Below are positions 1-8,212 of a stretch of DNA of 64,000 nt, one piece after another (within the stretch, counting starts at the first letter, position 1; every line of letters begins with the position of its first letter). The notes beneath the pieces are model-generated. The model made no database searches. It was not told the origin of the DNA and was given only the letters and a program-made list of their open reading frames with translations. The stretch is from Thermanaerosceptrum fracticalcis (GTDB taxonomy: Bacteria; Bacillota; Peptococcia; DRI-13). Location: the NCBI RefSeq assembly GCF_000746025.2, contig NZ_CP045798.1:124001-188000 (forward strand), given 5' to 3'. Made by a program: the position numbers and the translations under genes.

Positions 1-72
1 GATGCAGAACTTATTGAAAAGCAAAGGGGACACAAATTCAACGAGGAAAGTGGATTCTTGACAATATCTTGA
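1..72 (+). CDS. possible C-terminal end of a gene entering from the left
   Basis: The first frame is open from base 1 and stops at TGA 70-72. It encodes about 23 residues ending in GFLTIS, and its last five codons lie inside the 579-bp repeat. I do not recognise it. It may be the true tail of an upstream gene, or a gene cut by the repeat junction at base 56. A chance open frame of this length is also quite possible. Confidence 0.2.
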   Translation, partial: DAELIEKQRGHKFNEESGFLTIS

Positions 73-102
73 TATTCTCCAGAAAAAATATAAACATTGC
101 TC

Positions 103-111
103 TGTTATGAT
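103..111 (+). promoter_or_regulatory. extended -10 promoter of the DUF2680-like gene
   Basis: TGTTATGAT is an extended -10 (TGn followed by TATGAT), 42 bases before the start codon. A TTGACA at 58-63 is too far upstream to pair with it at normal spacing, so this is probably an extended -10 promoter that relies little on a -35. The same site recurs at 13006-13014 in the right repeat. Confidence 0.45.
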
Positions 112-152
112 AAGACCATCAACACAAAACTTATCTAAGGAGGTAATGTTTC

Positions 153-605
153 ATGAAAAAACGGTCCCTAATTATCCTAACTGTTTCCCTGATGGTGCTC
201 TTCACAACAGCGGTATTTGCAGCTACCTACTCCAATCCGGCTCAGATTATTTCGGGGCTGACAGGGAAGACTGAGGCTGATGTCTATGCCCAGCGTTCCC
301 AGGGTAAGACCTTTGGGCAGATAGCCCAGGAAAATGGGGTCTTCGACCAGTTTAAGTCCGATATGCTCCAGTACAAAAAGGAGATTATTGATCAGCGGGT
401 AGCCAGCGGCACCATCACCAAGGAAAAGGGGGAAGCTATCAAGAAAGCCCTCGATGAAAGAATTGCCGCCTGCACCGGAACACCTGACCCCAATAGAGAT
501 CGTTTAGGACAGAAGTTTGGCGGCGGTTTAGGTTTTGGTAAAGGGCAAAGCCGCGGCATGGGCAGAGGAATGGGAATGGGCCAGGGCATGGGCTTTGGCC
601 GATGA
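153..605 (+). CDS. secreted DUF2680-like protein, copy 1
   Basis: A 150-residue protein with a clear signal peptide: KK near the start, a hydrophobic core to about residue 21, and a VFA-AT cleavage-like site. The middle part (about residues 70-110) has charged helices with an ITKEKGEAIKKALDER stretch, like the DUF2680/YckD family, whose function is unknown. The last 30 residues are Gly/Met/Arg rich (GMGRGMGMGQGMGFGR). Start ATG 153 follows a strong AAGGAGG. The protein is identical to the copy at 13056-13508. The Met/Gly tail could bind metal, but that is speculation. I am confident it is a real exported protein and only moderately confident of the family. Confidence 0.85.
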   Translation: MKKRSLIILTVSLMVLFTTAVFAATYSNPAQIISGLTGKTEADVYAQRSQGKTFGQIAQENGVFDQFKSDMLQYKKEIIDQRVASGTITKEKGEAIKKALDERIAACTGTPDPNRDRLGQKFGGGLGFGKGQSRGMGRGMGMGQGMGFGR

Positions 606-610
606 GAAAA

Positions 611-644
611 ACCCGGCCCCCCTTAGGGGGTCGGTTTTTTTTTT
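611..644 (+). terminator. intrinsic terminator after DUF2680-like copy 1
   Basis: A nine-pair stem CCGGCCCCC / GGGGGTCGG (one G-U pair) with loop CTTA is followed by a run of about ten T. The repeat identity ends within this structure. Confidence 0.85.
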
Positions 645-748
645 CATTTCTTCCTGCCATTTTTCCTTGTAGTGGATAACAATCTTAAAGATAACAATCT
701 TAAAAGATTAGGGATTTATACTTATTTTAAAAATAATTTATGCTTCAT

Positions 749-776
749 TTTACACGTTGTTAAATGGGACGTAACT
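749..776 (+). promoter_or_regulatory. candidate PHO box upstream of phnD
   Basis: TTTACA, TTAAAT and GTAACT occur at 749, 760 and 771, exactly 11 bases apart. This is the hexamer-N5 layout of PhoB/PhoP boxes (consensus near TTAACA). Only the first hexamer is a good match. Control of C-P lyase by phosphate starvation is well known in other bacteria, so the position about 65-90 bases before phnD is sensible. No phoB/phoP gene lies in the window. Confidence 0.3.
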
Positions 777-839
777 TGTGCAAAATTGTTGCGTGTTAAG
801 CTGATTACGAAACAAGGAAAAGGAAAGGGGTTAGGAAAA

Positions 840-1865
840 ATGAAAAAATTTCTCGCGGGTATTTTGCTTATGATGATGATGGCAGTTATCCTGGCAGGGT
901 GTGCAGCCAAGGGTGGGGCCGACAGCAAAAGCATTATTATGGTTTGGTATCCCAATGAGTCGGGGGAAGATTTGAAAGGGGCCCGGGAGGCCATTGGCAA
1001 AGTGGTGGAAAAGGCCACGGGGAAAAAGGTCGAGCATAAGCTGACTACTGATTATGTGATTGCCATTGAGGCTCTGGCCACAGGGAATGCCCACATAGCT
1101 TTTCTTGGGGCCCAAGGATACATAGAGGCCCACAAGAAAAATCCCAAAGTTCTTCCCTTGGTGGTAAACAGCGGCAAATCTGGGACTTTGGCTGACGCTC
1201 AGTATTACAGCTGGCTCTGTGTTAAGCGGGGAGAAGAGACCCAATATAAAAACGGGGAAGCATTTTCCATTGATAATATTCAAGGCAAGCGTTTTTCCTT
1301 TGTTTCCAGCAGTTCCACTTCCGGTTTTAAAGTGCCGGCTGCAGGCATTGTTTCATATTTCAGCAAGAAGGAAAATTGGAAAAATCTCAAACAAGAGCAT
1401 TTAACTGAAGGCGGTAAGGACAAGTTCTTCAGTGAAGTCCTTTTCGGCGGTTCCCACCAGGGATCGGCTGTAAATCTTCTTACGGGCAAAGCAGATGTGG
1501 CTGCCTTCTGTGATACCTGTGTGGCCAACTATGTGGAATTGGCTGAAGGGACGGCTAATAAACCAGGGGCTGTATACCGTGTGAAAAAAGATGCTGCTGA
1601 ACCCTTTGATAAAGTGCCAGGGGCAGAATTCGTGGTAATTTCTTCCACGCCTGTGTTAAATGCGCCCTTTGCCGCCAATACGGAAAAAGTAAGTGAAAAA
1701 GACATCAAGGCTCTTCTGGCCCTTCTGACCAGTGATGAAGTGGCCAAAAATCAGGAAATCTTTGTCCCCAAAGGTTCCAGTTTTAAAGGATTGTTTGTAG
1801 CCGGGGAACGATTCGTAGAAGTAAAGGACGAGTGGTTTAACCCCATCAGGGAATTATCCAAATAG
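840..1865 (+). CDS. phnD: phosphonate ABC transporter substrate-binding lipoprotein
   Basis: Encodes a 341-residue periplasmic-binding-type lipoprotein that would capture phosphonates (and perhaps phosphate or phosphite) outside the membrane for the PhnC/PhnE transporter. The N-terminus has MKKF, a Met/Leu hydrophobic core and a lipobox LAGC with the lipidated Cys at residue 21. The frame is open upstream to 672, but ATG 840 is the right start because it places the signal peptide correctly and follows AAAGGGG/TTAGG. It is the first gene of the phn operon and phnC follows 11 bases later. Family features include the GNAHIAFLGAQGY and SSSSTSGF stretches. Confidence is high from sequence and context. 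Confidence 0.93.
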   Translation: MKKFLAGILLMMMMAVILAGCAAKGGADSKSIIMVWYPNESGEDLKGAREAIGKVVEKATGKKVEHKLTTDYVIAIEALATGNAHIAFLGAQGYIEAHKKNPKVLPLVVNSGKSGTLADAQYYSWLCVKRGEETQYKNGEAFSIDNIQGKRFSFVSSSSTSGFKVPAAGIVSYFSKKENWKNLKQEHLTEGGKDKFFSEVLFGGSHQGSAVNLLTGKADVAAFCDTCVANYVELAEGTANKPGAVYRVKKDAAEPFDKVPGAEFVVISSTPVLNAPFAANTEKVSEKDIKALLALLTSDEVAKNQEIFVPKGSSFKGLFVAGERFVEVKDEWFNPIRELSK

Positions 1866-1876
1866 GGCTGAAAAAG

Positions 1877-2668
1877 ATGTTGTTGGAAGTAAAAAATGTG
1901 ACCAAATCTTATGGTGGTCCTAAGAAGGCTTTGGACGATATCAGTTTTGTCGTGAAGAAAGGGGAGTTTGTAGCAGTTATCGGCCCTTCGGGCGCAGGCA
2001 AGTCCACCCTGCTGCGCTGCATCAACAGGATGGTGGAGGCTTCCAGCGGCGAAGTAATTTTTAGCGGGGCAAGCGTCTATGAACTTTCCGGTCGGGAACT
2101 GAGAAGGTTGCGTTCCCAGATAGGGATGATCTTCCAGCATTACAATCTTGTGAACCGCCTCACTGTTATTGAAAATGTTCTCCATGGCCGTTTGGGCTAT
2201 AAATCTACTTTGGCTGGGGCCTTGGGTCTCTTTACGGAACAGGAAAAAAGACAGGCCTTAGAAATTCTCCAGGCCTTAGGCTTGGAGGAACAGCTCTATC
2301 AAAGATGTGACCAGCTTAGTGGAGGACAGAAACAGCGGGTAGGCATTGCCAGGGCTCTTTTACAGAATCCGAAAATGCTTTTGTGCGATGAACCCATTGC
2401 TTCCCTGGATCCCAGTGCGGCAAAGATAATCATGGATCACCTGAAAAAAATCAGTCAGGAAAGGGGTATTACCTGCTTGGTAAACCTGCATCAGGTGGAT
2501 GTGGCCTTGGCCTACTCCGACCGGATTATCGGCATCAAGGAAGGAAGGATAGTTTATGATGGGCCTCCCGGTGAGCTGACTGCGGAAAAAATTTATTATA
2601 TTTATGGTTCAGAAGCGGGAGAGTTGATCATGGATGTGGGAGGAAGCAGTGGTCTCTATGTTGGATAA
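1877..2668 (+). CDS. phnC: phosphonate ABC transporter ATP-binding protein
   Basis: A 263-residue ABC ATPase that powers phosphonate import. Walker A GPSGAGKST is at residues 36-44, the signature LSGGQKQRVGIARAL is near residue 147, and Walker B runs into DEPIASLDP. Length and motif spacing fit PhnC. It lies between the binding protein and two permease genes, which separates it from the PhnK/PhnL ATPases further down. Its 3' end overlaps the next gene by about 20 bases, indicating translational coupling. Confidence 0.93.
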   Translation: MLLEVKNVTKSYGGPKKALDDISFVVKKGEFVAVIGPSGAGKSTLLRCINRMVEASSGEVIFSGASVYELSGRELRRLRSQIGMIFQHYNLVNRLTVIENVLHGRLGYKSTLAGALGLFTEQEKRQALEILQALGLEEQLYQRCDQLSGGQKQRVGIARALLQNPKMLLCDEPIASLDPSAAKIIMDHLKKISQERGITCLVNLHQVDVALAYSDRIIGIKEGRIVYDGPPGELTAEKIYYIYGSEAGELIMDVGGSSGLYVG

Positions 2669-3443
2669 GTTTTTCAAGGTCCAAAAAAGAAAAAGATTGA
2701 TGTTTTTCCTGGTCATCATGGTGATTACGGCCGTTAGTGTGGTTATTACAGAATATGACGCAGGCAAAGGCTTTATGGGGTTCTACAAGGCTCTCAAATG
2801 GGCCTTTGCCAACTTTTATCCCGATGCCCAAGCTTTAAGTAAGATGACCGCCATTATGATCAAGCTCAGGGAAACCTTTCTTATGTCCGTGGCAGCAACG
2901 ACGACGGCAGCCATCCTGGCTTCCCTTTTTGCTTTACTGGGTTCCACTACCACCCAAATAAACAACTTTCTCAGCAAAATAAGCCGGGCTTTTGCTTCTG
3001 TTCTCCGGAACATTCCCTTAGTTGCCTGGGCTATGGTTTTGCTCTTCACTTTTGGGCAAAGCTCCCTTACAGGTTTTTTAGCCTTGTTTTTTGCTACTTT
3101 TGGTTTTTTAGTCAGAGCCTTCATGGAAACCTTTGACGAAGTAAGTGCCAGTGCTGTGGAGGCTTTAAGAGCCAGCGGGGCCAGCTACGGGCAAATTGTT
3201 TTTCAGGCAGTTTTTCCTGCCAGCCTTCCTCAGATGTTGAGCTGGGTTTTGTATATGATCGAAACCAATATTCGTGACGCTACCCTCCTGGGGATTCTGA
3301 CAGGCACAGGAATCGGCTTTTCCTTTAATCTCTATTTCAGGAGCATGAATTATCATGCCGCCAGCCTGGTGGTCATCGTCATCGTTTTCACGGTATTTCT
3401 TATTGAATATCTTTCCAACTATGTAAGGAGGGAAATTCTATGA
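2649..3443 (+). CDS. phnE: phosphonate ABC transporter permease 1
   Basis: A 264-residue membrane subunit of the phosphonate importer with about six hydrophobic segments. It carries the binding-protein-dependent permease EAA-type loop around EALRASGASYGQIVFQAVFP, which docks the ATPase. I chose GTG 2649 because GGGAGGA at 2638-2644 sits five bases upstream. ATG 2658 is 14 bases from that site, and ATG 2634 precedes it. The start overlaps phnC and the stop overlaps the next start as ATGA. Confidence 0.9.
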   Translation: MVSMLDKFFKVQKRKRLMFFLVIMVITAVSVVITEYDAGKGFMGFYKALKWAFANFYPDAQALSKMTAIMIKLRETFLMSVAATTTAAILASLFALLGSTTTQINNFLSKISRAFASVLRNIPLVAWAMVLLFTFGQSSLTGFLALFFATFGFLVRAFMETFDEVSASAVEALRASGASYGQIVFQAVFPASLPQMLSWVLYMIETNIRDATLLGILTGTGIGFSFNLYFRSMNYHAASLVVIVIVFTVFLIEYLSNYVRREIL

Positions 3444-4309
3444 TAGAGCGGGGGGAAGCTCTAAAAAACTTTTGGGTAAGGTGCACTGGACAGGCAGAAG
3501 CTAAAACTTCTTTTCCGCCCAAACCCCTGAACAAAGGGGAAATAATCTTAAGAACCACTGTTGTTTTGCTGATTTTTCTTTCTATATATGCTTTTTTTAC
3601 CTTTGATTATAAGAATATTCAGTTCTCCCAAGCCCTACTTAGCACCCTGGGGAATTTCCAGGTTATGTTTTTGCAGGCGGAGGCCCGGCATTTTACTCTG
3701 GCTGAATCCTTGTACCAGGTGGGAATAACCCTGGCCTTGGCTTTTTTAACCACTCTCCTGGGAGCAGTTCTAGCCCTGTTTTTAGGGCTTTTGGCCGCTC
3801 AAAATCTTTCCCATCCCTGGCTTGCCTGGAGCGTGAAGGGTTTCGTAGCTTTTATCAGGGCAGTGCCTACAATCTTTTGGGTATTGATTTTTGCTGTGGG
3901 TGCAGGCTTGGGCAGTGTGGCAGCGGTCATCGGCATGAGTTTCCATTCTTTGGGTTATTTGATTAAAGCCTATGCCGAATCTTTTGAAGAACTGGACAAA
4001 GGTGTTATAGAAGCCTTGCAAAGCACGGGAGCCAGCTGGTGGCAGGTAATCTGGCAGGCAGTCATTCCCTCCTCTGTCACTTATCTTCTCTCCTGGACCT
4101 TTTTGCGTTTTGAGATCAATTTTATGAATGCTGTGGCCATGGGTGCCGCTGCCGGGGCGGGGGGAATAGGCTTTGAACTGTTTATGGCCAGCGGTCACTA
4201 TTTTGATCTGAGGGAAGTGGGTTTTATCACTTATCTTATTTTGGCTGTAGCCTTGGTCCTGGAGATGTTTACCATGAAAGCTAAGGCCAGATTACAGGTC
4301 AGAAATTAA
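3440..4309 (+). CDS. phnE: phosphonate ABC transporter permease 2
   Basis: A second PhnE-type permease of 289 residues. Its EAA-like loop around IEALQSTGASWWQVIWQAVIP parallels that of the preceding gene. ATG 3440 follows AAGGAGGG and overlaps the preceding stop by four bases (ATGA). Two PhnE genes side by side presumably form a heterodimeric channel, as in other two-permease phosphonate systems. It has about 45 extra polar residues at the N-terminus before the first membrane segment. Confidence 0.9.
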   Translation: MIERGEALKNFWVRCTGQAEAKTSFPPKPLNKGEIILRTTVVLLIFLSIYAFFTFDYKNIQFSQALLSTLGNFQVMFLQAEARHFTLAESLYQVGITLALAFLTTLLGAVLALFLGLLAAQNLSHPWLAWSVKGFVAFIRAVPTIFWVLIFAVGAGLGSVAAVIGMSFHSLGYLIKAYAESFEELDKGVIEALQSTGASWWQVIWQAVIPSSVTYLLSWTFLRFEINFMNAVAMGAAAGAGGIGFELFMASGHYFDLREVGFITYLILAVALVLEMFTMKAKARLQVRN

Positions 4310-4334
4310 ATATGATTGAAGTCAAGGTAAGCGT

Positions 4335-5051
4335 ATGGAAGGGAAAAGCAGGGAACAAATCATTAATGACATTATGGACAGAATTATCAGCGAAATTGAA
4401 AAAGGAAAATATCAGGAAAGCCCTAAACTGCCCTCGGAGTATGCTTTGGCAGACGAATTAAGGGTGTCAAGGTTTTTGGTACGCCAGGCTTATGAACGGC
4501 TCCAGGGACTAGGCTATATATATGCCAAACAGGGGATAGGCCATTTTGTGGTAATAAAGAAGATCTCCATCGAATTTCCCCTTAATTCCGACCAAGGATT
4601 CAGTTCCAAAGTGGAGGCCCAGGGCTTTGATGTGCAAACCCGGCAGGTTTCTTTAAAAGTGCGTCAAGCCGGTCCTTTCTTAGCCCGGACTCTGCAGTTG
4701 GGAGAGGAAGAAGAAGTATACGAATTGAAAAGGGCAAGGATTGTGGAGAATGTGGTGGCTGCTGTACATACTTCTTATCTCCCCAAGCAGAGAATTCCCC
4801 ATTTGGAACAGTGGGGAGAAATCCGTTCCTTATTTGCAACCCTGAAAAAATATGAATTGGAGACTTTGGTCCATCAGGGTTCTGTCCTGGAGATAGCTCT
4901 GCCCACCCCTGAAGATGTGAAGTTGTTTAAGTGCCCCAAACTTATTCCCCTTATTTTTCTTAAAGGAATCAATGGTGACGGCAGGACAGGGCTTCCCATT
5001 GAATATTATGAAGTTAAATACCGAGGAGATATCTTTAAATATAAGCTCTAA
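4335..5051 (+). CDS. phnF: GntR/HutC-family regulator of the phn genes
   Basis: A 238-residue transcription factor. Residues about 5-70 form the winged helix-turn-helix (LPSEYALADELRVSRFLVRQAYERL, split here by its turn). Residues about 90-235 form a UTRA effector domain typical of HutC and PhnF. It lies between the transporter genes and the C-P lyase genes, the usual PhnF neighbourhood, so it probably represses one or both units and responds to a phosphonate-related ligand. The ligand and operator are not known from this sequence. A terminator follows directly. Confidence 0.85.
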   Translation: MEGKSREQIINDIMDRIISEIEKGKYQESPKLPSEYALADELRVSRFLVRQAYERLQGLGYIYAKQGIGHFVVIKKISIEFPLNSDQGFSSKVEAQGFDVQTRQVSLKVRQAGPFLARTLQLGEEEEVYELKRARIVENVVAAVHTSYLPKQRIPHLEQWGEIRSLFATLKKYELETLVHQGSVLEIALPTPEDVKLFKCPKLIPLIFLKGINGDGRTGLPIEYYEVKYRGDIFKYKL

Positions 5052-5053
5052 TG

Positions 5054-5097
5054 AAACAGCAAAGGTCCCAAGCCCCTTTGCTGTTTTTCTATTTTTT
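5054..5097 (+). terminator. intrinsic terminator between phnF and phnG
   Basis: AAACAGCAAAGG and CCTTTGCTGTTT form an 11-12 pair stem starting three bases after the phnF stop, followed by TTTTTCTATTTTTT. It splits the phn locus into a transporter/regulator unit and a C-P lyase unit, or attenuates read-through between them. Confidence 0.75.
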
Positions 5098-5136
5098 ACT
5101 TGTCTAGCCATGTTTTTAACAAAAAATTTACTCCTA

Positions 5137-5179
5137 GTTCACTACATTAGCCTGGCGACAAGTTATACTCGGGGTGAAC
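5137..5179 (+). promoter_or_regulatory. probable phnG promoter region with flanking inverted hexamers
   Basis: A -10-like TATACT lies at 5164-5169 with no convincing -35. It is bracketed by GTTCAC (5137-5142) and GTGAAC (5174-5179), which are reverse complements. A promoter is expected here because a terminator lies just upstream and AAAGGAGG just downstream. The bracketing pair could be an operator for PhnF, but six-base arms 31 bases apart are weak evidence. Confidence 0.3.
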
Positions 5180-5202
5180 CGTAAAGGAGGCTGTAGTGCT
5201 TT

Positions 5203-5625
5203 ATGGACAGAAGAAGGAGAACCATGATTTTGATCAAGGGGCGTCCCCAACTAGCCCAGGAAATGGCAGAGGACATTATCCGCAAGTATGAGGTGAAGGT
5301 TATCGAAAAGCCCCATACCGGCTTAGTCATGGTAAAGGTAAGGGAAAGCGCCCGCCAAAGCCTGTTTTATCTGGGCGAAATCTTGGTTACTGAGTGCAAA
5401 GTTCAGATCAACGGCATCTTGGGAGTGGGTATTGTGCAGGATTTCCAAACCCAGCTGGCATACCATTTGGCCGTCATCGATGGTGCCTACAACGCCAATC
5501 TGGAAGAGGTAAAAGCCTGGGCTCCCCTTCTATGGGCTGAAGAAAAGGAGATTCTTGCCAGAGAAGCAAGAGAAATGGCAGGCGTGTTGAAAACTAAGGT
5601 TGATTTTACCACCATGGATCAATAA
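5203..5625 (+). CDS. phnG: C-P lyase core subunit PhnG
   Basis: A 140-residue subunit of the C-P lyase core complex (with PhnH, I and J). With PhnI it helps couple the phosphonate to ATP, giving ribose 1-phosphonate 5-triphosphate. The C-terminal KVDFTTMDQ matches the conserved PhnG end and the length is normal. ATG 5203 is 12 bases from AAAGGAGG. ATG 5224, four bases from AAGGAGA, is a serious alternative and would remove MDRRRRT. It is the first gene after the internal terminator. Confidence 0.88.
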   Translation: MDRRRRTMILIKGRPQLAQEMAEDIIRKYEVKVIEKPHTGLVMVKVRESARQSLFYLGEILVTECKVQINGILGVGIVQDFQTQLAYHLAVIDGAYNANLEEVKAWAPLLWAEEKEILAREAREMAGVLKTKVDFTTMDQ

Positions 5626-5646
5626 CAGGGATAAGGAGTAAGAGAA

Positions 5647-6240
5647 ATGGGGTTTGATTATGTTCATGATATCCAAAAAGCTTTTCGCAAAGTCCTTGAC
5701 AGCACGGCTAGGCCAGGGAAGATCAACAGTCTCAGGGAGGAAAGCCAAAAACTTGATCTGCCCCTCGAGGCCAATAAAGCCGCCCTGCTTTTGATGTTAA
5801 TGTTGCTGGATAATGAGGTTACATTTTATGTGGCCGGCAGGGAAGGCCCGCAAATTGCCAGATATATGCGACAGCTCACCTATGCTCCCACGGCACCCCT
5901 GGAAGAAGCTGCTTTTGTTTTTGTACTGGAAGATGCTGTAGCAGATAACCAATTGCTTACCATCATGGAAAAGTGCAAACGCGGTGACCTTTTGAACCCC
6001 CATTTGTCGGCAACCCTGGTAGTGGAAGTTGTCTCGCTCGCTGGAGAAGGGGAGTGGGGCCTGCAGGGACCGGGTATTAAAGGTGAAAATTATCTTTCCA
6101 TTGCGGCGGAGGATGGTTGGGTTGAGAAGAGAGCAGAGATAAACAAGGAATATCCTTTAGGTATAGAAATGTATTTTTTGGACCGTGCTTATAACCTGGC
6201 GGCAATTCCCCGAACTACAAGCATCAGTAAAATGAGGTGA
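5647..6240 (+). CDS. phnH: C-P lyase core subunit PhnH
   Basis: A 197-residue PhnH, the core-complex subunit with a PLP-transferase-like fold but no PLP role. The N-terminal DYVHDIQKAFRKVLDSTARPG is characteristic of the family (split here after position 14). The start at ATG 5647 follows AAGGAG nine bases upstream. It lies between phnG and phnI with 21- and 6-base gaps, indicating one transcript. Confidence 0.9.
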   Translation: MGFDYVHDIQKAFRKVLDSTARPGKINSLREESQKLDLPLEANKAALLLMLMLLDNEVTFYVAGREGPQIARYMRQLTYAPTAPLEEAAFVFVLEDAVADNQLLTIMEKCKRGDLLNPHLSATLVVEVVSLAGEGEWGLQGPGIKGENYLSIAAEDGWVEKRAEINKEYPLGIEMYFLDRAYNLAAIPRTTSISKMR

Positions 6241-6246
6241 AAAAAA

Positions 6247-7353
6247 TTGGGATACGTAGCAGTCAAAGGCGGGCTAGCAGCCATTGAAGCTTCCATTCAA
6301 AGACTGCGTTATGAGCGTCTTAAAGGGCGCAAAGTCATTGAAGTAGAGACCATTAAAAATACCCTGCGGGGGCTTATTAACCGGATTATGTCGGAGGGCA
6401 GCCTCTATTCCAGGGACTTGGCTGCCTTGGCCATTAAACAGGGGGAAGGGAACCCGGAAGAGGCAACCTTTCTGCTGCGGGCATATCGTTCAACTTTGCC
6501 GCGCAAATATTACTCCAGGGTTGTCCTTACGAAATTCATGCGTTTTGAAAGGAGAATTTCCGCTGCCTTTAAAGATATCCCCGGGGGGCAAATCCTGGGG
6601 GCCACTTATGACTATACCCACCGTCTCCTGGACTTTAGTCTTTATGAAGAAAAACCGGCCGATATCGAAAAATGGTTAGAGGAATTTGAAAATAATTGTC
6701 CTTACCAAGGAGAAAGCCCTTTGTCCTCCCTCCCCAAGGTAGTGGATTATTTAAGAAAAGAAGGGCTTATGGCGAAGATAAAAGAGGACGATACCGAACC
6801 TTTGGATGTAACCCGAAAGAGCTTGGAATTTCCAGCGGACAGGAGTGAAAGATTACAAACCCTGACCAGGGGTGAAACAGGGGCCGTTACGGCTTTAGGT
6901 TATGCGGCTATTCGCGGTTACGGAATTCTCCATCCCACGGTAGGGGAACTGCGTGTAGGCTGTGTACCTGTGTTCATCGATTATCCTTTGGACGACAGCA
7001 AATCTGAAGAGGAAGCCCTTTATATAGGGGAGATTCAAGTTACCGAGGTAGAAACCCTGTTTCCCCACATAAGAGAGAAAGAATACGGTGCTCAAGACCT
7101 GGAGTTTTTTCTCGGCTACGGTCTGTGTTTTGGTCAAAATGAAACCAAGGCCATTGCCATGAGTGTCCTGGATTACTGTTTAGAAAAAGGCCCTGCCGGC
7201 ACCCCTGTTTCTGACGAGGAATTTGTCTTGATGCATATTGACAGTGTAGAGGCTACGGGTTTTGTTTCCCACTTGAAACTTCCCCATTACGTTACTTTCC
7301 AGTCTAAATTGGACAGGGTGCGCAAGACCAGAAAGGGGGAAAAAGGGGAATGA
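6247..7353 (+). CDS. phnI: C-P lyase core subunit PhnI
   Basis: A 368-residue PhnI, the nucleosidase-type subunit. In E. coli it works with PhnG, H and L to swap the adenine of ATP for the phosphonate. The N-terminus GYVAVKGGLAAIEAS is diagnostic. The start is TTG 6247, seven bases after GAGGTGA. No ATG gives the conserved N-terminus. The stop overlaps the phnJ start as ATGA. Confidence 0.92.
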   Translation: MGYVAVKGGLAAIEASIQRLRYERLKGRKVIEVETIKNTLRGLINRIMSEGSLYSRDLAALAIKQGEGNPEEATFLLRAYRSTLPRKYYSRVVLTKFMRFERRISAAFKDIPGGQILGATYDYTHRLLDFSLYEEKPADIEKWLEEFENNCPYQGESPLSSLPKVVDYLRKEGLMAKIKEDDTEPLDVTRKSLEFPADRSERLQTLTRGETGAVTALGYAAIRGYGILHPTVGELRVGCVPVFIDYPLDDSKSEEEALYIGEIQVTEVETLFPHIREKEYGAQDLEFFLGYGLCFGQNETKAIAMSVLDYCLEKGPAGTPVSDEEFVLMHIDSVEATGFVSHLKLPHYVTFQSKLDRVRKTRKGEKGE

Positions 7354-8186
7354 CCGGCTATCATTTCGCTTTTTTGGACGAGAATTCCAAAAGGGAAATA
7401 CGGAGGGCCCTTCTGAAAGCCGTGGCCTTACCGGGTTACCAGGTGCCTTTTGCTTCCAGGGAGATGCCTGTAGCCAGGGGCTGGGGGACCGGCGGTTTGC
7501 AAGTAACTCTATCTCTGGTGGGAAAAGAAGATATCATTAAAGTCATTGATCAGGGTTCCGATGAGTCGGTCAATGCCGTAAGTATCAAAAATTTGATCCA
7601 GAGAACCACTGGTATTGCTGTAACGGATAAAACCAGCGTGGCCACCTTGATCCAGAGCAGACACAGGATACCAGAAGTTGAGCTTAGGGAAGACCAGATC
7701 CTTGTTTTGCAAGTCCCCATTCCTGAACCCTTAAGGGAAATAGAACCCAGCGAGTATGTGACCCGGCGTCTTCATGCCGATAAGGAATACAGCGGTGTCT
7801 GGTTGATGCTTTTTGAACAGATTATGAAGCACGGCCACATGGCCACGGGGGCCGATCACCCCGTCCTTGTATACGGGCGCTATGTTATGGCTCCCAGTCC
7901 CATTCCTCGCTTTGACAATCCCAAACTGAACATGAACAGGGCATTGATTTTGCTTGGTGCCGGCCGGGAAAAAAGGATTTATGCTGTGCCCCCCTATACC
8001 AAAGTAGAATCCCTGGCTTTTCTTGATCATCCCTTTACGGTGGAAGACCAGGAGGGGAAGAGCTGTCGTTTATGTGGCGCTACCGGTGTTTTCTTAGATG
8101 AAATAATTGATGAAGAAACTCAGTTTGTATCTTACCAGTGCAACGATACCAGCTATTGCCTGCAAAGGTTGAACAAAGAACTTTAA
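7350..8186 (+). CDS. phnJ: radical SAM C-P lyase PhnJ
   Basis: A 278-residue enzyme that breaks the carbon-phosphorus bond. It releases an alkane such as methane from methylphosphonate and leaves 5-phosphoribosyl 1,2-cyclic phosphate. The C-terminal cysteines are C239-x2-C242-x21-C264 for the [4Fe-4S] cluster and C270 six residues on. This is the same spacing as Cys241, 244, 266 and the catalytic Cys272 of the E. coli enzyme, so all key cysteines are kept. It overlaps phnI by four bases, and phnK follows after 26 bases. Confidence 0.95.
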   Translation: MTGYHFAFLDENSKREIRRALLKAVALPGYQVPFASREMPVARGWGTGGLQVTLSLVGKEDIIKVIDQGSDESVNAVSIKNLIQRTTGIAVTDKTSVATLIQSRHRIPEVELREDQILVLQVPIPEPLREIEPSEYVTRRLHADKEYSGVWLMLFEQIMKHGHMATGADHPVLVYGRYVMAPSPIPRFDNPKLNMNRALILLGAGREKRIYAVPPYTKVESLAFLDHPFTVEDQEGKSCRLCGATGVFLDEIIDEETQFVSYQCNDTSYCLQRLNKEL

Positions 8187-8212
8187 ACTTGAGAGGGTCT
8201 GGGGTGAGAAAA

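Larger units (their letters stand above)
56..634 (+). repeat. 579-bp direct repeat, left copy
   Basis: Bases 56-634 equal bases 12959-13537 with no difference found when read side by side (offset 12903). The unit holds a complete transcription unit: promoter, ribosome site, one DUF2680-like gene and the terminator stem. It diverges just before base 56 and just after base 634, inside the terminator's right arm and T-run. It lies left of the phn operon in direct orientation with the right copy. Confidence 0.95.

Noticed and set aside
58-63. TTGACA as the -35 of the DUF2680-like gene promoter
   Set aside because: At 17-base spacing the matching -10 would be AGAAAA. The extended -10 at 103-111 explains transcription better.
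392-660. Pro-rich reverse-strand frames opposite the DUF2680-like gene
   Set aside because: They are mirror images of the Gly/Met-rich coding sequence, with no ribosome site and overlapping the terminator.
667-686. TTGTAGTGGATAACAATC resembles the lac operator
   Set aside because: Similarity to the E. coli site in an unrelated Firmicute without a LacI gene nearby is most likely chance. It overlaps a 15-base tandem duplication (GATAACAATCTTAAA twice at about 674-703), which explains its form.
672-839. N-terminal extension of PhnD to 672
   Set aside because: It would bury the lipoprotein signal peptide behind 56 residues. ATG 840 has the ribosome site and correct signal layout.
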